Shown here: positions 35,987 to 44,284 of the stretch, piece after piece
How positions within the stretch are numbered: position 1 is the first letter of the stretch
How the letters are laid out: each line of letters begins with the position of its first letter
Assembly: GCA_002506105.1 (NCBI GenBank)
Contig: DAWU01000004.1
Coordinates: 1-52,159, forward strand
Length of the DNA stretch: 52,159 nt
Direction: 5' to 3'
Source: Methanolinea sp. UBA275
GTDB lineage: Archaea; Halobacteriota; Methanomicrobia; Methanomicrobiales; Methanospirillaceae
Made by a program: the position numbers and the translations under genes
The notes under the pieces: generated by a model
The model's database searches: none
What the model saw: the letters and a program-made list of their open reading frames with translations, nothing else
Told to the model about the DNA's origin: nothing

Positions 35987-38758
35987 ATGAAGTCCCTGGT
36001 CATCTCGCTCGGCGGGTTAAAAGCAGCGCGTGTCGCAGACATCTTTACCTACTACTCCCGGCGACTGGAATCCCACCTTACCGTGGAGGTCTTTGACACC
36101 CGGGGAAAAGAAATTATTGATGCCACCGTAGAGGTATCGAGAGATTTTGATGCAGTACTGCCGGGCGGAATGGATAAGGCTACGAGTGTCGCGTACCTCC
36201 TCAAGGTTTCAAAAGAGGGATTTCAACCGATTCGAAAGACCCTGTGGATCGGGGCCGAAGAAGTAGCGACTGCCCGGGTCGTCCTGGTCAGGGAACGATC
36301 CCATTACCTGATCACGACGGTATTCCTGACACTCCTGGCTCCCTTTGTCTGGGCAGGGCTCAAATATTTTTGGGGATTCGTCGCAGCCGTTCCGCCTGCC
36401 AATTACCTCATCATTGCAATCATTCTTTTTCTCTTCCAGCTTGGGGGGGCAGTTACGGGAATCCGGATTCTTGGAAAACGACTGGAACCCGTGCTGAATA
36501 ACCGGTATTATTCTGGTGTTATCGCCATCCTTGTCGGCGAACTCCTCGCCCTCCTCTCAAGTACTTTCCTCCTTGGAATAATCCTCGACATAATCGGGAT
36601 TACCGGGATTCTCCCTCCCAGTTATACTCTGGAAACCTGGGATGTCACTATCCTCACTCTCTTGATCGTGATTCTTGCCCTTGCCGGGCTCATCATTGAC
36701 CAGAGGCTCCAACAATTTCTCGATAAAACACGGTTCAGTGCAAGCCTGTTTGTCGCCTTCGGTGCAATGGTGGGCGGAGCCCTCAGTTCATATGGGAATC
36801 CACTGAATTTCTCTCCCGTACCTGGTTTCGCTGGTGATGCAAGCGTATTGTTTCCTCTCATCGTATTCGGTTTTACACTCCTCTGGTGCTACAGTATCGT
36901 CTCATTGTTAAAAAAGAAGGAATTGATACGGGAATCAAACAACCTCTCGGAGGCAGTCTACAGTCTGCTGGGGGTCATGCTGATTGCCGGCCTCATGCCG
37001 GTGATCACTGGCATGGGAGCCGTTCTTTACACGTTCCTTCCCGCATCAGTCACCGGAGCTCTCGCGGGCCTCATTCTCTATTTCCTGGTTTTCGGAAGAA
37101 CCCTGGATGAATCTGAAGTCTCTTCGGTGGAGAAAGGAGCGGGCTTTAAAAAGAAATACCGGTTCTCAACCGTATCGTTCAGTATCGATACCGTGCGTTC
37201 ACGGCTTGAAAGTCTCAGGTTTGTTACTCCCGAGAACATACTCTTCTTCGATGAACCTGAAAAAGACCCGGTTTCATTTTTTACGACGAATATAAAGGAT
37301 ATCATCCGAAAAAAGATCACGCACCTCTACCGGGAGAACCTTCAAGACTGCACCCGCCTCTTCTCCTCATGTATCATTATCCTGGATCTCCGTGACAACA
37401 ACCTCTGCGAATTACTCCCGGCGCTCCTCTCATTTCTCCGCGAAGAGTACTCAATACCCATCTATACGGTGGTAATCTCAACACAGGACCGACTGAACCG
37501 GAACTGGCTTAAAAAAGTCCTGGATCGATCGGATGCTGTTATTCCGGTCGATTATCGGTTATTTGATGATGTCCTGTACCTGGACCGGTTCCTCTACCAG
37601 GATGGAGACGTGCTTTCCATGGAGGACGTCTATGAAGAGGGATGCATCGTCGAACTGATCCGGAGGTTTGGACCGTTCCTTGAGATCGGTGAACGCGATT
37701 CGCCAACAGGCCTTGATATCTCCCATGTTGACAGGATCCTGAGCAGGAAGAGGATCCCTCCGATGATATGCAATGACGTTACCGATGTTGTTCCGCCCCC
37801 TGACCAGAATATCTCAACATTCGGATACTTCCTTCTCAATACGAAGAAATGCAGAGGAATTAACCTAGAACTGGCAATGGGAGAGTATTTGTCATTTGCA
37901 TTGAAAAATCCCCTCTGGAAGATCGAGCAGCCTACTTCGGCAACCCGCGCTGTCGTTGTCGTGAGAGGGAGCCGGGAGCACATCGTCACAGGCCTTGCAC
38001 GGAGATGGATAGAGAACATCTATGACGGGCTCCTGATCATGACCGGAGATATCCTCGCTGATTCAGGAGACACCATAGAGATCAGCATCCTCATGTCCCA
38101 TATTTTCGGGCCAGTGAACGAAGATCCCAGTAGCAGCAGCAGATGCACCGAAGCCGTCCCGAAACCGCAAACATCCGAGAAACCAGGGCTTTTCAAACAG
38201 ATTTGGTTCAAATTGAGACGGAAAGACATCCCGGGATCAGATGATGCTGAAGAACGGTACCGGTGGGGAAATCCGGATAGTTACACGGCAATCGTGAAAA
38301 AATATTACCGGCGATCCCCCCTTGTCAGGTATCGGGCCGTAACCATTGCCCGTGATCATCCTGGTGCAGCCGAATGGGAACAAGCAAAATCTCTCTGTGA
38401 GTGGGTGAGGGACAACATCAGCTATGTTTCTGATCCTTATGACAGCGAATACTGCCAGCTCCCGGACGAAACACTCACCAATATGGGTGGCGATTGTGAT
38501 GACCAGGCAATTCTCCTGGCATCCCTCCTGATGAATGTAGGATTCCGCTGCTCGCTGGTATTCTGTGAACGGCATGTATATGTCGCAACCTATTTGCCCA
38601 ATGCCCCGGATACCGTCCGTACTTATGCGAATGGCGAATGGCCGGATGCCACGATGTCGCGGGACTGGATCGGCTTTGATCCGACATGTTCAAACTGCAG
38701 TTTTGGCGAATTGCCTGAGGACGATAAAATGATAGAGACCGTGGCCATAATCGGGTGA
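35987..38758 (+). CDS. Polytopic membrane protein: FtsZ-like pseudoGTPase plus transglutaminase domain
   Basis: A 923-residue protein. Residues 28-105 form a carboxypeptidase-regulatory-like beta sandwich, and 105-370 about eight membrane helices. Residues about 390-710 follow the FtsZ strand order: LREEYSIPIYTVVIST (484-499) resembles the S4 region, LDRSDAVIPVDYRL (512-525) the FtsZ VDTLIVIPNDKL region, GLDISHVDRILS (575-586) the NLDFAD-V-TVMS T7 loop, ALKNPLWKI (638-646), RAVVVVRGS (654-662) and DILADSGDTIEISIL (688-702) the FtsZ C-terminal domain. The glycine GTP loop is missing, so it cannot bind GTP in the usual way. Residues about 755-923 are a transglutaminase-like domain with C837 (GGDCDD), H863 and D898 (GFDPT). 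Domain calls outside the transglutaminase part are my own alignment. Confidence 0.78.
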   Translation: MKSLVISLGGLKAARVADIFTYYSRRLESHLTVEVFDTRGKEIIDATVEVSRDFDAVLPGGMDKATSVAYLLKVSKEGFQPIRKTLWIGAEEVATARVVLVRERSHYLITTVFLTLLAPFVWAGLKYFWGFVAAVPPANYLIIAIILFLFQLGGAVTGIRILGKRLEPVLNNRYYSGVIAILVGELLALLSSTFLLGIILDIIGITGILPPSYTLETWDVTILTLLIVILALAGLIIDQRLQQFLDKTRFSASLFVAFGAMVGGALSSYGNPLNFSPVPGFAGDASVLFPLIVFGFTLLWCYSIVSLLKKKELIRESNNLSEAVYSLLGVMLIAGLMPVITGMGAVLYTFLPASVTGALAGLILYFLVFGRTLDESEVSSVEKGAGFKKKYRFSTVSFSIDTVRSRLESLRFVTPENILFFDEPEKDPVSFFTTNIKDIIRKKITHLYRENLQDCTRLFSSCIIILDLRDNNLCELLPALLSFLREEYSIPIYTVVISTQDRLNRNWLKKVLDRSDAVIPVDYRLFDDVLYLDRFLYQDGDVLSMEDVYEEGCIVELIRRFGPFLEIGERDSPTGLDISHVDRILSRKRIPPMICNDVTDVVPPPDQNISTFGYFLLNTKKCRGINLELAMGEYLSFALKNPLWKIEQPTSATRAVVVVRGSREHIVTGLARRWIENIYDGLLIMTGDILADSGDTIEISILMSHIFGPVNEDPSSSSRCTEAVPKPQTSEKPGLFKQIWFKLRRKDIPGSDDAEERYRWGNPDSYTAIVKKYYRRSPLVRYRAVTIARDHPGAAEWEQAKSLCEWVRDNISYVSDPYDSEYCQLPDETLTNMGGDCDDQAILLASLLMNVGFRCSLVFCERHVYVATYLPNAPDTVRTYANGEWPDATMSRDWIGFDPTCSNCSFGELPEDDKMIETVAIIG

Positions 38759-38763
38759 AATGA

Positions 38764-39255
38764 ATGATGGACGCACTATTCCAGGCAGGGATAATCCTTG
38801 GGAGAATTACACAGTTGTGTGTCGAACGAGGAGTGGCAACCACCGGGGCCGGCATTGCGCTTGAAGATCTTCTCGTGTTATTTACCGAAGAACTGAGTTC
38901 ACTTCCTGTATCAGCAAGTACCCGCGTTACAATCGCTGATGAAGTTCATAACCTCGCCGGGGCCCTTTCCGAATACGAGAAAGACCAGCGATTGAATAAC
39001 GAGGATTCCCGAATCATGATACGCCTCGTCAGTCGCTGGACTGACATGCTCCTCGACGAATTGATCGAGAATTCTCAATCAGCCAGTGCCGCGGTGATCT
39101 CACTTGACAACAGTAATACTCTCTCGCATAAAGAACCGGGACCTACCACTCACCCGCGTATCAGCCACGAAAACCGGGATTCCAATCATTCAATACCTGG
39201 TGATACCCAGGAAATAATAACAGGATCACAAGATAGATTGGTGGACAGAGAATGA
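38764..39255 (+). CDS. Small helical protein of tubulin operon
   Basis: A 163-residue soluble protein, 5 nt after the preceding stop. Residues 1-115 are helical and amphipathic (ALFQAGIILGRITQLCVERG, TIADEVHNLAGALSEYEK), and residues 116-163 are a polar, probably disordered tail. No family is recognised. Size and position suggest an adaptor between the ATPase and the filament or membrane proteins; this is inference only. Confidence 0.7.
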   Translation: MMDALFQAGIILGRITQLCVERGVATTGAGIALEDLLVLFTEELSSLPVSASTRVTIADEVHNLAGALSEYEKDQRLNNEDSRIMIRLVSRWTDMLLDELIENSQSASAAVISLDNSNTLSHKEPGPTTHPRISHENRDSNHSIPGDTQEIITGSQDRLVDRE

Positions 39256-39261
39256 CAAGGA

Positions 39262-40347
39262 ATGAGAAATGCAATGATCAGTGATATACAAGAGCGTCTG
39301 GAAAGGATGGGGCTCACAAGGAATCCTTTTTTAAATTATGAACCATTCAATCCTGATTTTTCAAAGGTATTCATAAACCGGACAAAAGAGCTCTATAAAA
39401 TGAACCTCGCGCTTGAGTACTATAAAAATCACACGTGCAGAAACATTGCCTTTATCGGGCCTCCGCGTATAGGAAAGACAACTCTTCTCCACTACATCAT
39501 TCTCCAGATCCAGGATTCATTTCGCTGTCACTATTTTGAGTACCCTTTGCGCTTCAATGAGTTTTGCCGGAAGGGGCTTGCATTCATCTCTAAAGGGGTG
39601 CAGGAAGAAACCCCTGCCCTGGAGAGTCGAGAGCTTGGCAACTGGTTTATCGAGGCTACGCATACATCTGATAAAGACACCGTATTTATTATTGACAATT
39701 TCGAGGAGTTTCTCCAGCTCCCTGATGATGAGGTGGAAGGATTCATCAGGTTATTCAGGAGGGCGCGGTGCCTCTTTGTCATTGCCTGCACAGAAAAAGA
39801 ATGGGAACTGCTCAGTTCCAGGTTTTCAAAACTGAAGTATGCCTTTGTAGAAGAGATCTTTCTCCTTCCGTTTACACTGAAAAATTGTCTTGAATTCTTC
39901 CAGATGCGCCTTTCCCTTGCACGGAATGACAATAAAAATGGCATCCGGCCATTCAGCGAAGAGTCAATAAGGATTATTGGCATTTACTCTTTCTTCGTTC
40001 CCGGCAGAATGAGTGACCTGGCGAACAGAGTGCTGTTTGAAGCGCTGACTGAAGATAATGAGAGTATTGATGAAACCTTTGTGAAGGAAATAATTTACAA
40101 ATCCCCTGTCATGAGTTCGCGGATCTCTGGGCTGAATGAAAATGAGATCAGCGCCATGGAGATTATGATTGAAAAGAACATTCCGGTTAGTTTCGAGGCT
40201 CTTTCAGAAATTCTCGGCGTAAGCAGAGTTGCAGTCGCAGGATACATGCAAAAACTGATTGAACGGAACGTGGCCATAGAACTCGACAGCCCCGGGAAAA
40301 AGAAACTCTTCCGAATAACTGAAGATTTTAAGAAGCTACTCGTGTAA
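39262..40347 (+). CDS. AAA-type ATPase with C-terminal winged helix
   Basis: A 361-residue P-loop ATPase. The start GLTRNPFLNYEPF recalls ExeA/Cdc6-like ATPases, Walker A is GPPRIGKTT (66-74) and Walker B VFIIDNFEE (141-149). ACTEKEWELL is a likely sensor strand. The C-terminal 70 residues form a winged helix (SFEALSEILGVSRVAVAGYMQKLIERNVA). The fold is that of archaeal STAND/Orc-like ATPases, usually working as ATP-dependent switches. It closes the tubulin-like operon, 6 nt after the previous gene. Its base composition is more AT-rich than the first genes of the operon. The winged helix may bind DNA or act as a protein contact. Confidence 0.85.
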   Translation: MRNAMISDIQERLERMGLTRNPFLNYEPFNPDFSKVFINRTKELYKMNLALEYYKNHTCRNIAFIGPPRIGKTTLLHYIILQIQDSFRCHYFEYPLRFNEFCRKGLAFISKGVQEETPALESRELGNWFIEATHTSDKDTVFIIDNFEEFLQLPDDEVEGFIRLFRRARCLFVIACTEKEWELLSSRFSKLKYAFVEEIFLLPFTLKNCLEFFQMRLSLARNDNKNGIRPFSEESIRIIGIYSFFVPGRMSDLANRVLFEALTEDNESIDETFVKEIIYKSPVMSSRISGLNENEISAMEIMIEKNIPVSFEALSEILGVSRVAVAGYMQKLIERNVAIELDSPGKKKLFRITEDFKKLLV

Positions 40348-40383
40348 ACAATTTTATAATTCCCGGCAACCGGAAAAGTGTGT

Positions 40384-40399
40384 GTTTGTTTTTTGTTTT
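40384..40399 (+). terminator. T-rich terminator after tubulin-like operon
   Basis: The T-rich tract GTTTGTTTTTTGTTTT lies about 40 nt after the stop of the AAA ATPase gene, in line with U-rich archaeal termination. Confidence 0.45.
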
Positions 40400-40500
40400 G
40401 GGACCGGGTAATTTGATCTGTGACGGATTAATTTGCTCATGCTGCGTTTGCCAGAATATTTCTCCAACTATTCAGATTCATCTTCGGGATCATTCCAGCG

Positions 40501-40638
40501 TCATGCCCCGTTCTTCCCGTTCACGACCTGTAGCACGTCCCGGATACTCGTGAGCGTGACGTCCGCCTCCTCTTCCCTGTCCTGGGTGATCATTTCTTTA
40601 CGAAGATAGGTTTTCACCGCGTTGATTTGGTAATCAAA
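40501..40638 (-). pseudogene. C-terminal remnant of a lost gene
   Basis: About 45 codons on the minus strand, in good codon style, reading FDYQINAVKTYLRKEM... and ending VLQVVNGKNGA before TGA (40501-40503). It is closed upstream by TAA and has no start signal, so it looks like the tail of a deleted gene. It sits between the tubulin operon and tRNA-Leu, a typical place for integration and loss. Confidence 0.35.
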
Positions 40639-40745
40639 TTAGACAGAATGGATAACTTCGTGTATGGATGTGGCAGGTTCCATGGAAAAAGGTCAGAATA
40701 ATAAGCTGATAAAGATTTGGCGGGAAATGTGACACTATGCCAGAA

Positions 40746-40830
40746 TGCGAGGGATGGGATTCGAACCCACGAACACCTTCGTGACCGGATCTTAAGTCCG
40801 GCTCTTTTGGCCTGGCTTAGATACCCTCGC
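40746..40830 (-). tRNA. tRNA-Leu (anticodon UAA)
   Basis: An 85-nt class II tRNA. The 7-bp acceptor stem pairs GCGAGGG with CCCTCGC, followed by discriminator A and no encoded CCA. The anticodon stem CCGGA/TCCGG encloses loop CTTAAGA, giving anticodon UAA. The long variable arm (CACGAA/TTCGTG) is as in tRNA-Leu, and the T loop reads GGGTTCGAATCCC. No intron is seen. Confidence 0.95.
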
Positions 40831-40853
40831 CTGCAGGAATATCTCTATCCAAT

Positions 40854-40862
40854 CCCTTATAG
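40854..40862 (-). promoter_or_regulatory. TATA box of tRNA-Leu
   Basis: CTATAAGGG on the minus strand is centred about 28 nt before the mature 5' end of tRNA-Leu, the usual archaeal spacing. Confidence 0.5.
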
Positions 40863-40998
40863 ATGATTGGAAAAAGTATCCTTCCTGTTCGTCTCAGGCA
40901 TCAGGAGGAATACCCCTTCGATATCTTCCCGGGCACCTCTGAAAAATCCATTACTCCCAAACCCCGATATAGTATGATAGCCATATTACAGAGTCCTA

Positions 40999-41685
40999 AT
41001 GAGCAGATTCTCTTTGTCAGGCAACCTCAGGGATGCTGCCTTCCAGAAGGGAGCCGATTTGTTCGGCATTGCTGATGCATCCTGCTTTCTTCATCGTGAG
41101 TACACGGGGATGCGACCTTCTGAAATCATGCCGGAGATTGCCTCTGTCATTATCATAGGAGTCTCAATTCCCCGCGGTGCATTCGGGACCCTTCCGAGGG
41201 GGAGAGCTGAATACACGAATACCCTCATGGCCGGGACAGCGACCCTCCGAATCCTTGCATTCTCACTTGCCCACCAGGTTGAGAGAGAGGGTTACATTGC
41301 GACCATCGTGCCTGCAGAGGAGAGTGAATTCGGATACTGGTATGCCGACCCATCAACCCTCAATGCTGACCTCTCTCTCAAGTATGCTGCCTACCATGCC
41401 GGCCTGGGCTCGTTCGGGCTGAACCATCTCCTGATTCACCCCGACCATGGTGCGAGGATAAGGATAACAGGAATCCTGACTGATGCACCGCTGGAAGCTG
41501 GAACTCCTGACCTGGAGGGGTTCTTTCATTCCCGCTGCTCGACGTGCCAGAAGTGTGCAGATGCCTGTCCTGCACATGCCATATCGCGGGATGGCACGAT
41601 CGACAGGCATGCCTGTTCGGATTACATGTTCCGGGAACTTGGCGGACTCCGGTGCGGGATGTGCATAAAGGTCTGCCCGCTTTAA
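40999..41685 (+). CDS. QueG-like 4Fe-4S protein (epoxyqueuosine reductase-like)
   Basis: A 228-residue protein of the QueG/reductive-dehalogenase-related group without the N-terminal extension. The body contains GLGSFGLNHLLIHPDHGARIRITGILTD, typical of this family. Two 4Fe-4S motifs end it: CSTCQKCADACP and CGMCIKVCPL. Archaea do not make queuosine, so a different corrinoid-linked or electron-transfer reaction is likely. It is short, ending right after the second cluster, at an intact stop. Confidence 0.85.
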   Translation: MSRFSLSGNLRDAAFQKGADLFGIADASCFLHREYTGMRPSEIMPEIASVIIIGVSIPRGAFGTLPRGRAEYTNTLMAGTATLRILAFSLAHQVEREGYIATIVPAEESEFGYWYADPSTLNADLSLKYAAYHAGLGSFGLNHLLIHPDHGARIRITGILTDAPLEAGTPDLEGFFHSRCSTCQKCADACPAHAISRDGTIDRHACSDYMFRELGGLRCGMCIKVCPL

Positions 41686-41707
41686 AGGGAGCCCAACCTC
41701 ACTACGC

Positions 41708-42409
41708 TCAATCCACTCTTTCCTCTTCGACAATCGTGGCATCGATATATCCGGGATCGGTTTTTTCCTCCCGCCGCCGGAATATGAATGCCCCTGCAAT
41801 GGATACAAGTCCCCCTGCGATGAAGAACACTCCGAGAAGGCGGATAATCAGGATAGACGTGAAATCTGCATGGAAGATGGCCAGGATACCGAGCAGTGCG
41901 AGTGCGATACCGCCCGCTATTATGAGGATCTTCCGGGTAACGCTCTCCCCCTGGAACATGCCTGTTGCTGCCATCCCAAGGCCGACAATGATCAGGACCG
42001 CTGAAGCGATGACTGAAAGAAAACCACCTATGACCTCCGGTTTCCAGAATGCCAGCGCACCGACGACCAGAAAGAAGAGGCCGATAATCAGAAGCACAGG
42101 GGTGAGCGGACCGCTGCCCCGGGAAAAGAACGCTGCTGCAGCGAGAAGTACAATTGCAATGATAATTGCAATGATTCCAAAGAAATAGAGGATGATCCGG
42201 AGAGAAAGTGCGGGTTCAAAGTACAGAATCAACCCGACAACAATACTGATGATCCCTCCCGCAAGGGTATGCTTCCACGAGGGTTTGGCGCTCGTTGCAC
42301 AATAGGAGACCATTTGGAACACTGTTGGATCCGATTCCCAAAAAAAGTAGTGCTTGAATCCTGATCCGTTTCCTGCATGATCTCCCGGCATCCCTTCGGA
42401 ATTTTTCAT
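41708..42409 (-). CDS. HdeD/DUF308 family membrane protein
   Basis: A protein of up to 233 residues with about six hydrophobic segments, the DUF308 repeat pattern (LAGGIISIVVGLILYFEPALSL, then LFFLVVGALAFWKPEVIGGFLSV). An acidic tail (DATIVEEERVD) follows. The natural start may be ATG 42313, close to the first helix, leaving about 200 residues; I list the longest frame. HdeD in bacteria is linked to acid resistance; that role is not implied here. Confidence 0.82.
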   Translation of the reverse strand: MKNSEGMPGDHAGNGSGFKHYFFWESDPTVFQMVSYCATSAKPSWKHTLAGGIISIVVGLILYFEPALSLRIILYFFGIIAIIIAIVLLAAAAFFSRGSGPLTPVLLIIGLFFLVVGALAFWKPEVIGGFLSVIASAVLIIVGLGMAATGMFQGESVTRKILIIAGGIALALLGILAIFHADFTSILIIRLLGVFFIAGGLVSIAGAFIFRRREEKTDPGYIDATIVEEERVD

Positions 42410-42543
42410 TCCACTTCAGTATACCCGGGTTCCTTTCCAATCAAGGATTATGTCTGGACTTTTTCATGACTACTCATCTGTACGATCCCCCTCAATCCTA
42501 TCATACACACCCTCCCTCCAACCAACACTTATCGTGTACGCCA

Positions 42544-42559
42544 TTGCACATATGTGCAA
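42544..42559. promoter_or_regulatory. 16-bp palindrome before RMD1-like gene
   Basis: TTGCACATATGTGCAA is a perfect palindrome 15 nt before ATG 42575. A TATA-like ACTTATCG precedes it, so it spans the expected transcription start and is a likely operator for an unknown repressor. Confidence 0.5.
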
Positions 42560-42574
42560 AGAATTGATCCTCCC

Positions 42575-43639
42575 ATGTTCGCCATCCGTTTCTACCGGAT
42601 TTATGACATTGGTGATGAGATTGACCTCGCCTCGCTGGAACGGGACCTGGCAGCAAGCATGCCGACCACACGTTCACGGTTCCTCCGGGTCAAGCCGACA
42701 TCAATCACCATTGAAGAGCCTCCACTCCTCATCCGGTTGCAGGGATCGGAGGCAGAGACCCCCGGTGGCACCCTCCCACTGTCCAGCATGGCCAGGATTT
42801 ACGATTTCGGGGCGATCAGCATCTGCCTCTACCTTGAGGATATGCATGCACCTTCCCGGGCACTCGAGGACGTTGCACTTCACTTTGCAGGTGAAGAGCA
42901 CCTGGCCGGCCATTTCGAGAGTGCACTTACGGAATTACGCACTATCCTGGCCCCACACCTCGGGGTGCGTCCCCTGGACCCAGGATTTTACGATGATTAT
43001 ACGATATTCCTGGCAGATCACCATGACCCGGGATTCGATCCGGTTGCGATCCTGCTCGGTGAAAGAGCAGAGTTCTCCCAGGAGATCAGGACTGAGACAC
43101 TCCGCCATACATACAGTTATTACCATGACGAGAAGGCTATCCTCTCCTGGAACGGTGCCCTTCTCTTCTCCCCAGAACCCCCCCTGGATCTTATTGAGCT
43201 TATAGAATTTGCGTCGGTCCAAGTTTTGGAGTTGCGATTCTATGAACGGGAGCTCTCACGCCAGATGGAGAAGATGTATGATGATATTGAGAATGCGGAC
43301 CGGCAATGGTGGATCTCAAGGATATTCAAATATCAGGCCTTGATGAAGGACCTCATGAGCGAACAGGCAGAGGTTTCAGAGATTATCGAGGAAATCAACA
43401 ATTTCATCAAGGTCACTGAGGACGTCTATTACGCGAGAGTATATGCGGCAGCTCTCCAGGTATTACGGAGCAACCAGTGGACGGACAGCGTCAACCGGAA
43501 GATTGCCACTATCAGGGAGACCTACCGCATGCTCTCTGAGGAAGTGAATGTTCAGCATGCTCATTTCCTGGAATGGATAGTGATTGGCCTGATCGCTCTC
43601 GAGATTCTCATTTTTATCCTGCCCATTCCGGGACATTAA
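42575..43639 (+). CDS. RMD1/Sif2 (DUF155)-like membrane protein
   Basis: A 354-residue protein. A cytosolic body (MFAIRFYRIYDIGDEIDLASLE) is followed by two long helices and one C-terminal membrane segment (FLEWIVIGLIALEILIFILP). The order of a helical coil, ERE/RIFKYQ-like segments and an E-hydrophobic-E tail is typical of the DUF155 family, which includes eukaryotic RMND1 and Sad1-interacting factor 2. Those are mitochondrial or vesicle-linked; no archaeal role is known. ATG 42575 is favoured over an in-frame GTG at 42554 lying inside the palindrome. Confidence 0.75.
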   Translation: MFAIRFYRIYDIGDEIDLASLERDLAASMPTTRSRFLRVKPTSITIEEPPLLIRLQGSEAETPGGTLPLSSMARIYDFGAISICLYLEDMHAPSRALEDVALHFAGEEHLAGHFESALTELRTILAPHLGVRPLDPGFYDDYTIFLADHHDPGFDPVAILLGERAEFSQEIRTETLRHTYSYYHDEKAILSWNGALLFSPEPPLDLIELIEFASVQVLELRFYERELSRQMEKMYDDIENADRQWWISRIFKYQALMKDLMSEQAEVSEIIEEINNFIKVTEDVYYARVYAAALQVLRSNQWTDSVNRKIATIRETYRMLSEEVNVQHAHFLEWIVIGLIALEILIFILPIPGH

Positions 43640-43762
43640 TGACTTTTTTACAAAAATAGCTCCGCCATTTCCTTCTATATGCCTCTGTCGTAACCCGGAA
43701 TCATGGGATTATTTTTCGGTCGGATCATGCAATTTCCAATGATCGCTTTCCACCAACACTCC

Positions 43763-43771
43763 TTTTTTAAA
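43763..43771 (+). promoter_or_regulatory. TATA box, leaderless gene at 43795
   Basis: TTTTTTAAA centred 27 nt before ATG 43795 suggests transcription starting at the ATG. Confidence 0.45.
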
Positions 43772-43794
43772 CTCGACTGTCTCACCGATAGTGC

Positions 43795-44127
43795 ATGGCG
43801 ACGCCGGCTCGGTGCATAAATAAACTGAGAGCAAAGATCCTTCTCAAGGATACTACGGTCGTAAAGGTGAACGAATATGTTCAAAATACATGTTCAGAAT
43901 GGTATGATATTCCCCCGAATTTCGAGTTCCGGGGGATCACCATCCTCCTTCCCGCTCCCATGGCAATGGGATTTAAGAGAAAGAAGAAAAAGATCCTGAT
44001 GCCTTTTGTGAAACCCTGTTACGGACCAATGCTCGTTGAGATCGATGCCCAGGATGGGGACTTTGACTCTCTGAAGGAGGCATTGGGATCATCTGATTCC
44101 GGAAAGCCCATCACCGGCAATAATTAA
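43795..44127 (+). CDS. Conserved-looking hypothetical protein
   Basis: A 110-residue basic protein with a lysine cluster (KRKKKKILM) and an FRGITILLPAPM strand. A TATA box 27 nt before the ATG supports this start. I recognise no family. Downstream lies a T-run (CTCTTTTTTCCC, near 44150) that may end transcription. Confidence 0.5.
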   Translation: MATPARCINKLRAKILLKDTTVVKVNEYVQNTCSEWYDIPPNFEFRGITILLPAPMAMGFKRKKKKILMPFVKPCYGPMLVEIDAQDGDFDSLKEALGSSDSGKPITGNN

Positions 44128-44284
44128 TCAAAAAAACAGATTCACACTCTTTTTTCCCTCTGAAGTAGAAATATTGTACGCGCCCGATACTCTGTTGTAT
44201 CCCGGAGCGGCACTTTGGCAAAAAATCAATGGGAAATTATATCAGAAATCGCCCGTGTCTTCACCTTATATGCCGTAAACCGGG

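Noticed and set aside
40863..41075. Plus-strand 70-codon frame before the QueG-like gene
   Set aside because: It overlaps the tRNA promoter and the start of the Fe-S protein gene in another frame, without signals.
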